DNA of 20,819 bases from Patescibacteria group bacterium (GCA_030156465.1 JASGMO010000008.1:1-20819); one strand, 5' to 3'. Counted from the stretch's first letter, positions 1 to 5,997 are shown. The notes: a model not told the origin generated them from the letters alone. Program-made: numbers and translations.

Positions 1-374
1 TAGAAAACATAATTCACTGCATTTTATCTCACAGAAACAGGAATAATTATAAGCCAAAAACAATTGAAGCTAAAATTATATTTGACGCTGATAAGCTAGA
101 TTCTATTGGAGCAGTAGGCATAGCAAGAGATTTTTTATTCGCAGGAATATATAACGCTCCACTGTACACTGGTAGAGAAAAAGAAATACTTAAAAACGCT
201 GACAATTATGCATACACAAGAGATGATACAGCGCTATTAGAATATTATTATAAGCTCAGTAAAATTAAAGATAAGATAATAACCAAGACAGCTAAAAAGA
301 TTGCTCAAGACAGACATAATTATATGAAAGAATTCTTTGAAAGATTTAATAAGGAGATAAAGGGAATACTGTAA
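1..374 (+). CDS. HD-domain phosphohydrolase, C-terminal part (5' end outside the window)
   Basis: The frame is open from base 3 to TAA at 372-374 and gives 123 residues, with the start beyond the window edge. The stretch IIFDADKLDSIGAVGIARDF together with an upstream HCILSHR segment matches the second half of small HD-superfamily metal-dependent phosphohydrolases (COG1418-like). In that family the aspartate of the DADKLD motif ligates metal and the adjacent helices form the active-site pocket. The N-terminal HD doublet is not in the window, so catalysis cannot be confirmed. The substrate is unknown; family members act on nucleotides or other phosphoesters in the cytoplasm. The next ORF starts 3 nt after this stop, which suggests co-transcription. 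Confidence 0.75.
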   Translation, partial: ENIIHCILSHRNRNNYKPKTIEAKIIFDADKLDSIGAVGIARDFLFAGIYNAPLYTGREKEILKNADNYAYTRDDTALLEYYYKLSKIKDKIITKTAKKIAQDRHNYMKEFFERFNKEIKGIL

Positions 375-376
375 AA

Positions 377-790
377 ATGAAAAAAGAAAACAATCAAAAT
401 GCTGGATCTTTTGATCAATTAAATTTTGATTGTTTTCCTTTTAAGACAGGAGGCCCTTCAAGAATAAAAGACGTAATTAATGGTGGCTATAAAGAACACA
501 GGGCAAGATTATTTTATTTCACCTAAACCGTACAACAAGGAAAAAATACAATTGTTTATAATTTTAAATTTCTTGAAGTATTTTTTGACAAAGTAATTTT
601 TCCATATATGCATCTTCTTTACGGGAACAAATTTAGATTTCTTTCTAATTTTCCAAAGCATGGAAAAAGAGAATCTAATAAAAGGGAAGTGCGACTTGAA
701 GATGAATTTAGAAACACTTTTAAGTTATTTGAAAAAAAATGTTTAAGGAATAGAAGTATTGTATTAGAGGAGATAGAAAAAATAGTATGA
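377..790 (+). pseudogene. 137-codon reading frame interrupted by an in-frame TAA
   Basis: ATG at 377 opens a frame of 49 codons that ends at TAA 524-526. The same frame then stays open without another stop from 527 to TGA 788-790, including an internal ATG at 608 that has no ribosome binding site. The two halves are therefore in register and separated by one stop. The gene starts 2 nt after the HD-hydrolase stop, and the only terminator hairpin lies at 790, after the second half. This fits one gene of about 137 codons with a nonsense mutation. The product is not recognised: the first half is polar, the second is basic and aromatic-rich then charged. Alternatives are two separate small proteins (49 and 60 residues) or a sequencing error. 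Confidence 0.5.
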
Positions 791-808
791 AAAATATTTC
801 ATACTATT
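781..808 (+). terminator. Hairpin terminator after the interrupted gene
   Basis: A perfect 12-bp inverted repeat (AATAGTATGAAA at 781-792, TTTCATACTATT at 797-808, loop AATA) overlaps the TGA stop at 788-790 and is followed by an A/T stretch. The stem is AT-rich and the U-run is broken, so strength is uncertain. Confidence 0.6.
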
Positions 809-818
809 ATTTATTTAA

Positions 819-843
819 AAATAGAGATTATTAATCTCTATTT
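819..843 (-). terminator. Convergent hairpin terminator
   Basis: A perfect 12-bp inverted repeat (819-830 and 832-843) overlaps the stop codon of the minus-strand gene at 831-833 and is followed on that strand by a TTTAAATAAATAA stretch. With the 781-808 hairpin it insulates two converging genes. Confidence 0.6.
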
Positions 844-1085
844 ATTTCGCTGAAGCTCTGTTGGAGCTCCCTTATTTTTTCAACCAAAAGATCGTCGTCC
901 TTCTTCATCTTTAAAGATTTAAGGTAGGAAGAAGAAACAAGGATGCCTATTGCTCCAAGAAGAGCAATTAGGAAACCATCAATCAATAATTGACTCGATA
1001 CCATTAATGACAAAAATGTCATTACTGTGCCCACTGCTGTAAAAGCAGCAAAAACGCAAGCAATTGCAATTATGCGGACTTCCAT
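831..1085 (-). CDS. Small two-helix membrane protein
   Basis: 84 residues. Two hydrophobic segments, roughly residues 3-29 and 33-53, are followed by a charged, probably coiled C-terminal tail (KMKKDDDLLVEKIRELQQ), so the protein looks like a membrane hairpin with a cytoplasmic tail. The start is well supported: GGAGGA lies 8 nt upstream of the ATG at 1085, one of the few clear Shine-Dalgarno sequences in the window. The promoter at 1134-1106 would begin the mRNA essentially at this SD. No family is recognised and no function is claimed. Confidence 0.7.
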   Translation of the reverse strand: MEVRIIAIACVFAAFTAVGTVMTFLSLMVSSQLLIDGFLIALLGAIGILVSSSYLKSLKMKKDDDLLVEKIRELQQSFSEINRD

Positions 1086-1105
1086 TATGGTAATCCTCCA
1101 CCAAC

Positions 1106-1134
1106 AGAATAGCGCTAAAATGCTTTTATGTAAA
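1106..1134 (-). promoter_or_regulatory. Sigma70-type promoter for 831..1085
   Basis: TTTACA (1134-1129), 17-nt spacer, TATTCT (1111-1106) on the minus strand. The predicted start near 1099 falls on the first base of the SD GGAGGA. Confidence 0.55.
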
Positions 1135-1138
1135 GACG

Positions 1139-1167
1139 TTGACTAAAACATTAATTATTAATATCCT
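1139..1167 (+). promoter_or_regulatory. Promoter giving a leaderless mRNA for the metallopeptidase
   Basis: TTGACT (1139-1144), 17-nt spacer, TATCCT (1162-1167). The -10 ends 6 nt before the ATG at 1174, so +1 should fall on or next to the start codon. There is no SD. Confidence 0.5.
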
Positions 1168-1173
1168 TAATTA

Positions 1174-1554
1174 ATGGACCATAATGAATTTGAAAAAATA
1201 GTTGTTGAAGGAATCCAAGCAATACCAGAAAAGTTTCTAGAAAAATTAGATAATGTAGACATTGTGATTGAAGAGGGGCCAACAAGAGAACAGTTAGAGA
1301 AATTAAAAATTAGAAATAATGACCATCTTTTAGGTCTTTATGAAGGGGTGCCTAAAACAGAAAGATGGAACTATGCCCAAGTACTACCAGACAAAATAAC
1401 TATATTCAAAAATTCAATTGAAAAAATAGCCAATTCTGAAAAAGAAATAAAAGAAATTGTTAGAGACACAGTCTGGCATGAAATAGCTCATCATTTTGGA
1501 ATGAGTGAAAAACAAGTTAGAGATTCAAAGATAAGAAAAAATAAATATAATTAA
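1174..1554 (+). CDS. Zincin-like metallopeptidase (minimal MMP-like family)
   Basis: 126 residues. The C-terminal motif HEIAHHFGM (about residues 102-110) is the HExxH zinc site with the extra HHFG context of the Zincin_1 / DUF1025 family (PF06262). The preceding LYEGVPKTER and LPDKITIFKNSIEKIA segments match the family's conserved LGxYxGxP and LPDxIxIY blocks, and the length fits. The glutamate would activate water and the two histidines bind zinc. Its substrates are not established and some members may not be proteases. There is no signal peptide, so it is cytoplasmic. It is transcribed divergently from the small membrane protein at 831..1085. Confidence 0.85.
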   Translation: MDHNEFEKIVVEGIQAIPEKFLEKLDNVDIVIEEGPTREQLEKLKIRNNDHLLGLYEGVPKTERWNYAQVLPDKITIFKNSIEKIANSEKEIKEIVRDTVWHEIAHHFGMSEKQVRDSKIRKNKYN

Positions 1555-1618
1555 ATAGAGCTGTTAATTATAATAGTTTTAGGCAGGGATTAAAATATAG
1601 AAAAATAATTTAAAAACT

Positions 1619-1647
1619 TTGACATTTTAATTCATTTATGAGATAAA
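1619..1647 (+). promoter_or_regulatory. Promoter for the small CXXCH protein
   Basis: TTGACA (1619-1624), 17-nt spacer, GATAAA (1642-1647); an overlapping TAAAAT at 1644-1649 is an alternative -10. The start would lie about 5-8 nt before the ATG at 1661. The stretch 1557-1618 shows no gene and no clear hairpin. Confidence 0.55.
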
Positions 1648-1660
1648 ATAGCTGGTTATT

Positions 1661-1864
1661 ATGAGTGTGCAAGAAAAAATAATCCAAGAATGTGGAGACT
1701 GCCATAAGCAGATGATTGAATCTTCTAAAAATCAAATCAAAGAAGAAGCTGAAGATTTTATCAGGACGAAAATAAGGGCTTGTAAATTCGCACCCCATGG
1801 GTGCCTTATCGCAAGAAATATTTTTGAATATGCAAACTATTCTTACGGCGAGCCCCAATCATAA
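1661..1864 (+). CDS. Small cysteine-containing protein of unknown function
   Basis: 67 residues. It has a CGDCH pair at residues 11-15 and two further cysteines (C41, C48), separated by a charged helical segment rich in Glu and Lys. The four cysteines could form a zinc site. CXXCH also matches the c-type haem motif, but there is no signal peptide, so haem attachment is unlikely. A consensus -35 lies upstream and a strong terminator hairpin begins at the stop codon, which supports this strand over the antisense frame across the same bases. The family is not recognised. Confidence 0.6.
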   Translation: MSVQEKIIQECGDCHKQMIESSKNQIKEEAEDFIRTKIRACKFAPHGCLIARNIFEYANYSYGEPQS

Positions 1865-1885
1865 CCCATTTTTATAATGGGTTTT
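1863..1885 (+). terminator. Intrinsic terminator
   Basis: AACCCATT (1863-1870), loop TTTAT, AATGGGTT (1876-1883), then T residues, directly after the stop of the CXXCH protein. Confidence 0.75.
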
Positions 1886-1889
1886 AAAA

Positions 1890-1920
1890 TAAAAAAATTA
1901 GAGGCATTTTGCTCTCTAAT
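1890..1920 (-). terminator. Intrinsic terminator of the pyrophosphatase operon
   Basis: On the minus strand ATTAGAG (1920-1914) pairs with CTCTAAT (1903-1897), followed by a run of seven T (1896-1890). It lies 3 nt after the stop of the gene at 1923. Confidence 0.8.
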
Positions 1921-1922
1921 AA

Positions 1923-2369
1923 TCACTTCGCCAAGATCTTAAGGACTTTCTCGGACTGATCAATAGTGCTTGCCTTCATAATCATCCGACAGATGGTTTC
2001 CTCATCAGGACTAATCCTGTGACATTCGTAAAGGTCTTCAAATGTATCCGCAAGATCTCTTGCTTTCTTAATAACACTTTCCTTTATCTCTAGTGTCTTC
2101 TGAGACTTCTTCTCGTAGTCAAGGATGATTTTGTGAAGTAAAAGCAGTTCTTTTGTTTCACTGGAAGAATCAATCATACTCTTAACAAAAGCAATGAAGA
2201 ATTCTTCTGGCGGACGAAAAACATCTTCATTTTCTTGGTCACGATACCATGAATTTTTTAAAAAATTCATTTCGTTTTTTATGCCTCCGGTGATATACCT
2301 AAAGCAATCACCTTGAGCATAACCATCTAAGAGTGCCTCATGGGCTCTCTTGAATAAATAGTCATACAT
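1923..2369 (-). CDS. Uncharacterised helical protein, second gene of the pyrophosphatase operon
   Basis: 148 residues from ATG 2369. The frame extends to a TTG at 2405, but the internal ATG has GGTGG at a suitable distance and is preferred. The sequence is polar and mostly helical (segments such as FEDLYECHRISPDEETICRM), with no signal peptide or membrane segment. It follows the pyrophosphatase by under 60 nt on the same strand and shares its terminator, so they are probably one transcript. Codons ending in C or G (AAG ATC, GAC, CTC) are noticeably more frequent than in the housekeeping genes here. No family is recognised and no function is assigned. Confidence 0.65.
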   Translation of the reverse strand: MYDYLFKRAHEALLDGYAQGDCFRYITGGIKNEMNFLKNSWYRDQENEDVFRPPEEFFIAFVKSMIDSSSETKELLLLHKIILDYEKKSQKTLEIKESVIKKARDLADTFEDLYECHRISPDEETICRMIMKASTIDQSEKVLKILAK

Positions 2370-2418
2370 GCTTGTACCACCATCTTTATACAATAATAAG
2401 TTCAATGTGGCAATAGTT

Positions 2419-3342
2419 TTATTTAATAGATTCCATAATTTGAGGAACTAGATCTTTCTTTCTAGACATCATTCCTTTTATATATATAGAATTATCATTT
2501 ACTTCTCCATCAAAAGAGATTGACTCATAGCCATCGCTAAACAACAACTCTGAACCCTCATTAATAATATCAGTAACCATCAAGATAACAAAAAGTAAGT
2601 TGTCTTTTTGTTTTATTTTGTTTAATTCTTCAATCAATTCAGCCTTTCTTTGCTTCGCTTCAGACAAATCAACTACTTCCACCTGACCAATTCCAAAACT
2701 ATTATTACCAACTTCAAATGTCTTAAAATCAGCATTAATTATTTGCTCTGCTGTCATTCCGCCAAGTGATGATTTTTTCTTTTTGAGCTCTATGCCAAAT
2801 CTTTCAACATCTTCTATTTCTGCAATTTTAGAAAGTTGCTCTGCTATTTTAACATCTATTGTTGTTGTTGTGCTTGATTTAAAAATAATTGTGTCTGAAA
2901 GAATAGCAGAAAGTAGAATTCCTGCGATTGATTTTGTTATCTCAAATTCAGCATTATTAAACATTCTCTTAGCAATAATTGTTGCCGTTGATCCGTATGG
3001 TTTTATTTCAAACCTTATTGGATTAGAAGAAGAAAATCCTATCTTGTGATGATCAATTACTTCTACGACCCTAGCATTCTCAAGACCAGCATACCCTTGG
3101 CTATCTTCATTATAATCTACAAGAATAACTTTTCTATCTTCAGTTGAGCACATGCTTATTGGCTCTTCAACATTAAAATATTCTAAAACATATTTTGTTT
3201 CTGGATTAAGTTCTCCGCAAATAGTTGGAACAGCTTTTATTCCCTTATGTTTTAAATATTCACTGTAAGCAATAGCTGAACAAACTGCATCTGTGTCAGG
3301 AGATTTATGTCCAACGATATAAATTGTTTCTTCTTGATTCAT
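2419..3342 (-). CDS. ppaC: Manganese-dependent (family II) inorganic pyrophosphatase
   Basis: 307 residues, the usual length for family II. It hydrolyses pyrophosphate to two phosphates and so pulls forward nucleic-acid, aminoacyl-tRNA and other biosynthetic reactions in the cytoplasm. The DHH-superfamily metal motifs are all visible in order: GHKSPDTDA (H12, D16, D18), VDYNE (D76), DHHK (D97, H98, H99) and SDT (S149, D150). The C-terminal DHHA2 substrate-binding domain carries SRKK near residues 293-296. No CBS or DRTGG insert is present. The promoter at 3397-3369 gives a leader of about 20 nt with no SD. Confidence 0.95.
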   Translation of the reverse strand: MNQEETIYIVGHKSPDTDAVCSAIAYSEYLKHKGIKAVPTICGELNPETKYVLEYFNVEEPISMCSTEDRKVILVDYNEDSQGYAGLENARVVEVIDHHKIGFSSSNPIRFEIKPYGSTATIIAKRMFNNAEFEITKSIAGILLSAILSDTIIFKSSTTTTIDVKIAEQLSKIAEIEDVERFGIELKKKKSSLGGMTAEQIINADFKTFEVGNNSFGIGQVEVVDLSEAKQRKAELIEELNKIKQKDNLLFVILMVTDIINEGSELLFSDGYESISFDGEVNDNSIYIKGMMSRKKDLVPQIMESIK

Positions 3343-3368
3343 ATTTTTTAATAATTAATTATATTCAT

Positions 3369-3397
3369 AATATATAATGAAATTAACTTAATGTAAA
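3369..3397 (-). promoter_or_regulatory. Promoter for ppaC
   Basis: TTTACA (3397-3392), 17-nt spacer, TATATT (3374-3369) on the minus strand, start near 3362. Confidence 0.55.
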
Positions 3398-3413
3398 ATG
3401 ATTATTTCGGCTA

Positions 3414-3450
3414 TTAAGAACTATTATTATATAAAGTAACTAGTTCTTAA
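3414..3450. repeat. Perfect inverted repeat, possible operator or RNA stem
   Basis: TTAAGAACTA (3414-3423) and TAGTTCTTAA (3441-3450) are exact reverse complements with 17 nt of AT-rich sequence between. No U-run follows, so it is not a terminator. It ends just before GAGGT and an ATG at 3462. It could be an operator flanking a promoter or a stem next to a ribosome binding site. Confidence 0.5.
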
Positions 3451-3461
3451 GAGGTAATAAT

Positions 3462-3540
3462 ATGTGTTTAAGAAGAGATTGAATACTTCAAGGACCTCAA
3501 CAAGAGGAGAGAAGTAGCACACAGAAGATCGCTTGAATAA
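3462..3540 (+). other. Possible small ORF needing a +1 frame change
   Basis: ATG 3462 preceded by AAGAGGT reads only MCLRRD before TGA at 3480-3482. In the +1 frame, 3472-3537 reads EEIEYFKDLNKRREVAHRR followed by SLE and a TAA at 3538-3540. This frame looks protein-like and uses the same C/G-ending codons as neighbouring small ORFs, but a TAA at 3469-3471 cuts it off from any upstream start. Skipping one A after codon 3 would join them into a 25-residue peptide. A third frame from GTG 3464 gives a 17-residue basic peptide. It may be a frameshifted gene, a leader peptide or non-coding. Confidence 0.25.
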
Positions 3541-3565
3541 ACCCAAGTGATTTTATTTATACCCA

Positions 3566-3594
3566 TTGACAAAAAATAATTAATGTTTTACAAT
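3566..3594 (+). promoter_or_regulatory. Strong promoter giving a leaderless start at 3601
   Basis: TTGACA (3566-3571), 17-nt spacer, TACAAT (3589-3594). The -10 ends exactly 6 nt before the ATG at 3601, so +1 is predicted at the A of the start codon. Confidence 0.7.
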
Positions 3595-3600
3595 CTAAGT

Positions 3601-3726
3601 ATGGAATCAAAAGAATCCAAAAAGAAGATCGCGCCGATCATCGACGCGGACGAACAGCAGAAAAAAATTTTTGCTAACCTCCAAAAAAGAAACAAACAAG
3701 CACCTATTGATATAGTGTGCGACTAG
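3601..3726 (+). CDS. Small charged protein of unknown function (41 residues)
   Basis: ATG 3601 to TAG 3724-3726, 41 residues beginning MESKESKKKIAPIIDADEQQ. It is lysine- and glutamate-rich and has no membrane segment. Support comes from the near-consensus promoter positioned for leaderless initiation at this ATG and from a weak hairpin with a T-run after the stop. Codons such as ATC, GCG, CCG, GAC and CAG are unusual next to the AT-ending codons of the housekeeping genes. The family is not recognised. Confidence 0.5.
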   Translation: MESKESKKKIAPIIDADEQQKKIFANLQKRNKQAPIDIVCD

Positions 3727-3729
3727 TCC

Positions 3730-3754
3730 AGCAAGACTCTAAACTGCTTTTTTT
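3730..3754 (+). terminator. Weak terminator-like element
   Basis: AGCA (3730-3733) can pair with TGCT (3745-3748), followed by six T. The stem is only 4 bp, so the call rests mostly on the T-run and its place after the 3601..3726 ORF. Confidence 0.35.
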
Positions 3755-3756
3755 AT

Positions 3757-3785
3757 TTGACAAGAAACAATAGGGAAATTATAAT
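3757..3785 (+). promoter_or_regulatory. Perfect consensus sigma70 promoter
   Basis: TTGACA (3757-3762), 17-nt spacer, TATAAT (3780-3785). The predicted start near 3792 leaves a leader of about 23 nt made almost only of A and T, with no SD before ATG 3815. Confidence 0.75.
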
Positions 3786-3814
3786 AACACTAATAATTAT
3801 AATAAATAAAAAAT

Positions 3815-4165
3815 ATGCCTAAAAAAGCTACGCCTAAAAAAAGTTCTCTCGGGGCAGCAGTAGGAATAGGAGTTGGAATCGCAGCGGCAACAGCTGCAGC
3901 ATACCTTCTATTTGGTCCTGAAGGAAAAAAGAACCGTAAAACCATATCAGGTTGGTCTGTAAAGATGAAGGGGGAGATAATAGAAAAGTTTGAAAAAGCA
4001 AAAGAGATAACGGAGCCTGTATATCATGAAATTGTTGATGAAGTTTCTGAGAAATACAGTAAATTAAAGAATGTTGACAAAGAAGAGCTTGAAGCAGTTG
4101 TGGAAGATCTAAAAAGTAACTGGAAGAAAATAGTAAAAGACGCAAAGCCTAAAAAGAAAAAGTAG
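3815..4165 (+). CDS. YtxH-like membrane-anchored protein
   Basis: 116 residues. A basic N-terminus (MPKKATPKKSS) is followed by one Gly/Ala-rich transmembrane segment (about residues 12-33) ending in LLFGPEGKKNRKTI. This arrangement of a glycine-rich helix then a xxPxxGKxxR turn is typical of YtxH-type proteins. The rest is a long amphipathic, probably coiled-coil cytoplasmic region ending in a Lys-rich tail (DAKPKKKK). Such proteins are often linked to stress, but their molecular role is unknown. The perfect consensus promoter suggests high expression. The start codon is the first ATG after the promoter. Confidence 0.7.
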   Translation: MPKKATPKKSSLGAAVGIGVGIAAATAAAYLLFGPEGKKNRKTISGWSVKMKGEIIEKFEKAKEITEPVYHEIVDEVSEKYSKLKNVDKEELEAVVEDLKSNWKKIVKDAKPKKKK

Positions 4166-4173
4166 AGCCGATG

Positions 4174-4204
4174 ACTCTCTTTTTTGTAAATAAAAAAGGG
4201 GAGT
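4174..4204. terminator. Bidirectional terminator between converging genes
   Basis: ACTC-TCTTTTTT (4174-4185) and AAAAAAGGGGAGT (4192-4204) form a near-palindrome around GTAAAT. T-runs occur on both strands and the element lies between the stops at 4165 (plus) and 4206 (minus). Confidence 0.55.
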
Positions 4205-4205
4205 A

Positions 4206-4364
4206 CTAGTTTTTAGAAATCCCATAGATTTCATCGTACTCCGCCTGAGTAAAATTCCTCTTAATACTTCCATTGCTGGAGGTTGTTTTTTCTTGAGGAA
4301 CAATAACTTTCTTGAAGAGATTCTTCATCTCTCCTTTTTTGGGATGACGTTTTGTTAACGGCAT
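4206..4364 (-). CDS. Small basic protein of unknown function (52 residues)
   Basis: ATG 4364 to TAG 4208-4206, beginning MPLTKRHPKKGEMKNLFKKV and ending in YDEIYGISKN. It is rich in lysine with no membrane segment. A TTGACA lies on the minus strand at 4388-4383, overlapping the -35 of the divergent gene, but no good -10 follows at normal spacing. Support is the protein-like composition, C/G-ending codons as in other small ORFs of this region, and a convergent terminator at its end. The family is not recognised. Confidence 0.4.
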   Translation of the reverse strand: MPLTKRHPKKGEMKNLFKKVIVPQEKTTSSNGSIKRNFTQAEYDEIYGISKN

Positions 4365-4381
4365 AAATTATTATCTTTATC

Positions 4382-4410
4382 TTGTCAACTTTTTTCCTAA
4401 GTGGTAGAAT
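4382..4410 (+). promoter_or_regulatory. Promoter giving a leaderless start at 4418
   Basis: TTGTCA (4382-4387), 17-nt spacer, TAGAAT (4405-4410), ending 7 nt before ATG 4418. This placement rules out the upstream TTG at 4382 as the start, since it lies in the -35 element. Confidence 0.65.
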
Positions 4411-4417
4411 AAGTTAT

Positions 4418-4825
4418 ATGAACAAAACAACAAAAACAGTAAGAACTTTTTATTTATATGTCGTAGCTTTATTAAGCTTAATATTTTTAGCAGTGGGAAT
4501 AGGGAACCTAGCTAATACAACATTGAAGGCAACGATATTTAAAGAAGCAGAAAAAAGAGATTATAGCGTATGCTATAGTTATCCCTATTATGTTTCTTCA
4601 GTTGATCTAAAGTCCTTAGAAGGAGCAACTGAGAATCAAACTGAGAAAATAGAAGCAATGATAAGGGACTATGATTCATGGCAAGAAAGAAACACTGGAG
4701 AGGCATGCTACAGATCAGAAAGAGAGAAAAGAATGGTTGATTCGTTAACAATGATAATTATTGCTCTTCCTCTATATATCTTCCACTGGATGATTATTAG
4801 AAGAGAAAAAAGAGAAAATGAATAA
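4418..4825 (+). CDS. Small membrane protein with two transmembrane segments
   Basis: 135 residues from ATG 4418. It has an N-terminal transmembrane helix (about residues 12-32, FYLYVVALLSLIFLAVGIGN) and a second near residues 109-126 (LTMIIIALPLYIFHWMII) followed by a basic tail. Between them lies an extracytoplasmic loop of about 70 residues with two cysteines (CYSYPYY and EACYRS) that could form a disulfide. The pattern of an RTFYLY-type start and a second helix ending in basic residues resembles CPR proteins of the DUF5671 type; this assignment is from memory. The gene overlaps the next by 8 nt (ATGAATAA), which indicates translational coupling. Confidence 0.7.
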   Translation: MNKTTKTVRTFYLYVVALLSLIFLAVGIGNLANTTLKATIFKEAEKRDYSVCYSYPYYVSSVDLKSLEGATENQTEKIEAMIRDYDSWQERNTGEACYRSEREKRMVDSLTMIIIALPLYIFHWMIIRREKRENE

Positions 4826-5348
4826 TATTGCAATAATCCTCGCCTCTAAAAATTTTAGAGATGAGGAATACTTTTTAACTAAAGAAGTTTTAGAAAAACA
4901 GGGAAATAAAGTTAAAGCTATCTCTAATGACAAAAGGGCCATTGGCAGATTTGGTGGTGAAGTTATTGCTGATACATTAATTAATGAGCTAAAGGTAGAT
5001 AACTTTGATGCAGTTGTATTTATTGGCGGTTCAGGAGCAATAGAACTACTAGACAATGATGTTTCATACAATATATGCAAAGAATGTATCAAAAGAGATA
5101 AAATCCTAGCAGCAATATGCATTTCTCCTGTTATCCTTGCTAAATCAGGCGTTCTAAGGGGCAAAAAAGCTACTGTCTGGTCTTCTAATATGGATAAGTC
5201 AGCAATCTCTATACTTGAAGAAAACGGGGCTATTTATGATCCTAAATCAGTAGTTATTGACGAAAATATAATCACAGCAAATGGCCCAGATGCTTCAGAA
5301 GATTTTGCATTAAGCATTGACAAAATCTTAAAAACAAGTAGTATTTAG
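4818..5348 (+). CDS. DJ-1/PfpI family protein
   Basis: 176 residues, the normal length for a single-domain class I glutamine amidotransferase-like protein. The nucleophile elbow LAAICISPVILAKSG places the reactive cysteine at C101, and the acidic partner is probably E16 or E17 in NFRDEEYF. FIGGSGA (68-74) forms the conserved glycine loop before it. Family members act as protein chaperones, proposed deglycases or peptidases and respond to oxidative stress; the exact activity here cannot be read from sequence. It is translationally coupled to the membrane protein upstream. The rplJ promoter appears to lie inside its last codons. Confidence 0.85.
   Translation: MNNIAIILASKNFRDEEYFLTKEVLEKQGNKVKAISNDKRAIGRFGGEVIADTLINELKVDNFDAVVFIGGSGAIELLDNDVSYNICKECIKRDKILAAICISPVILAKSGVLRGKKATVWSSNMDKSAISILEENGAIYDPKSVVIDENIITANGPDASEDFALSIDKILKTSSI
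5317..5344 (+). promoter_or_regulatory. Probable promoter for the L10 leader and rplJ
   Basis: TTGACA (5317-5322), 16-nt spacer, TAGTAT (5339-5344), lying within the end of the DJ-1 gene. The start would be near 5351, just before the leader structure. Confidence 0.45.
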
Positions 5349-5360
5349 TTATAAGTTAAT

Positions 5361-5445
5361 ATTCCACAGAAAGCGGGCATAAAAGTAAGACCTGCCGAGG
5401 AAAACGCAAGTTTTTTAGGTCGTCTGTGGAATCACAGATTTTTTT
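5361..5445 (+). promoter_or_regulatory. Ribosomal protein L10 leader RNA with overlapping terminator hairpin
   Basis: The 5' UTR of rplJ folds into an L10-leader-like element. P1 is a perfect 10-bp stem, ATTCCACAGA (5361-5370) with TCTGTGGAAT (5423-5432). Inside it, GACCT (5389-5393) pairs with AGGTC (5417-5421) and an AAAAC-GCAA-GTTTT hairpin (5401-5414) has a GNRA loop; the asymmetric purine-rich internal loop could hold a kink-turn. In known cases L10 or the L10-(L12)4 complex binds such a leader for feedback control. The 3' strand of P1 is reused in a second hairpin, TCTGTG-GAAT-CACAGA (5423-5438), followed by seven T, so the two are mutually exclusive. Structure is read from sequence; regulation is inferred. 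Confidence 0.72.
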
Positions 5446-5456
5446 AATTAATAATT

Positions 5457-5978
5457 ATGGCTTTAACAAAAGAACAAAAAGAAGATATTGTTTCTAATTT
5501 GGAACATAGTATAGAAAAGCAAAAATCAATCGTCTTTGTTGGTTTTGACGGAGTTGATGTCAAAGAAATCACTCAATTTAGAGAACTATTAAAAGATGGA
5601 GGCAGCGAAATGAAAGTTGCTAAAAAAAGTTTAATGAAAATTGCTCTAAAAAACAAAGACATTGAATTTGAGCCACAAGAATTAGAAGGGGAAGTAGCAA
5701 TGGTATTTGGCTACGAAGATGAGATCGCTCCAAGCAAACTTTCTTATGATTTTTCTAAGAAGAATGAAAAAATTAAAATCTTAGGAGGATTTTTAGAAAA
5801 CAAGTTTTACGAGATTAACGATGTTATCAAGTTAGCACAATTACCAAATAAGGAACAATTACTTGGCATGCTTGTTGGAACACTTAATGCACCAACAACA
5901 AATCTAGTAGGAGTTCTTTCGGGAAATACAAGAAAATTAGTTTACGCACTTTCCCAAATTAGAGATAAAAAAGCATAA
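5457..5978 (+). CDS. rplJ: 50S ribosomal protein L10
   Basis: 173 residues, the standard bacterial length. The N-terminal domain (MALTKEQKEDIVSNLEHSI, then VFVGFDGVDVKEITQFRELL) binds 23S rRNA at the base of the stalk. The C-terminal helix (about residues 135-170) recruits L7/L12 dimers. The GMLVGTLNAPTTNLVGVLSG segment is the typical L10 signature before that helix. It is paired with rplL 71 nt downstream. Expression is probably controlled by the structured leader at 5361-5445. The leader between the U-run and the ATG is TTAATTAATAATT with no SD. Confidence 0.96.
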   Translation: MALTKEQKEDIVSNLEHSIEKQKSIVFVGFDGVDVKEITQFRELLKDGGSEMKVAKKSLMKIALKNKDIEFEPQELEGEVAMVFGYEDEIAPSKLSYDFSKKNEKIKILGGFLENKFYEINDVIKLAQLPNKEQLLGMLVGTLNAPTTNLVGVLSGNTRKLVYALSQIRDKKA

Positions 5979-5997
5979 CACTACATTAAGGTATAGT

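Noticed and set aside
377..790. Alternative genetic code as the explanation of the internal TAA
   Set aside because: Recoding known in CPR bacteria concerns UGA, and both TAA and TGA serve as ordinary stops for conserved genes in the window.
1610..1858. Antisense ORF on the minus strand over the CXXCH gene
   Set aside because: It has no promoter or terminator of its own, and the plus-strand gene has both. Its sequence is the complement shadow.
1661..1864. c-type cytochrome, from the CXXCH motif
   Set aside because: No signal peptide or membrane segment; haem attachment occurs outside the cytoplasm. A metal site or chance match is more likely.
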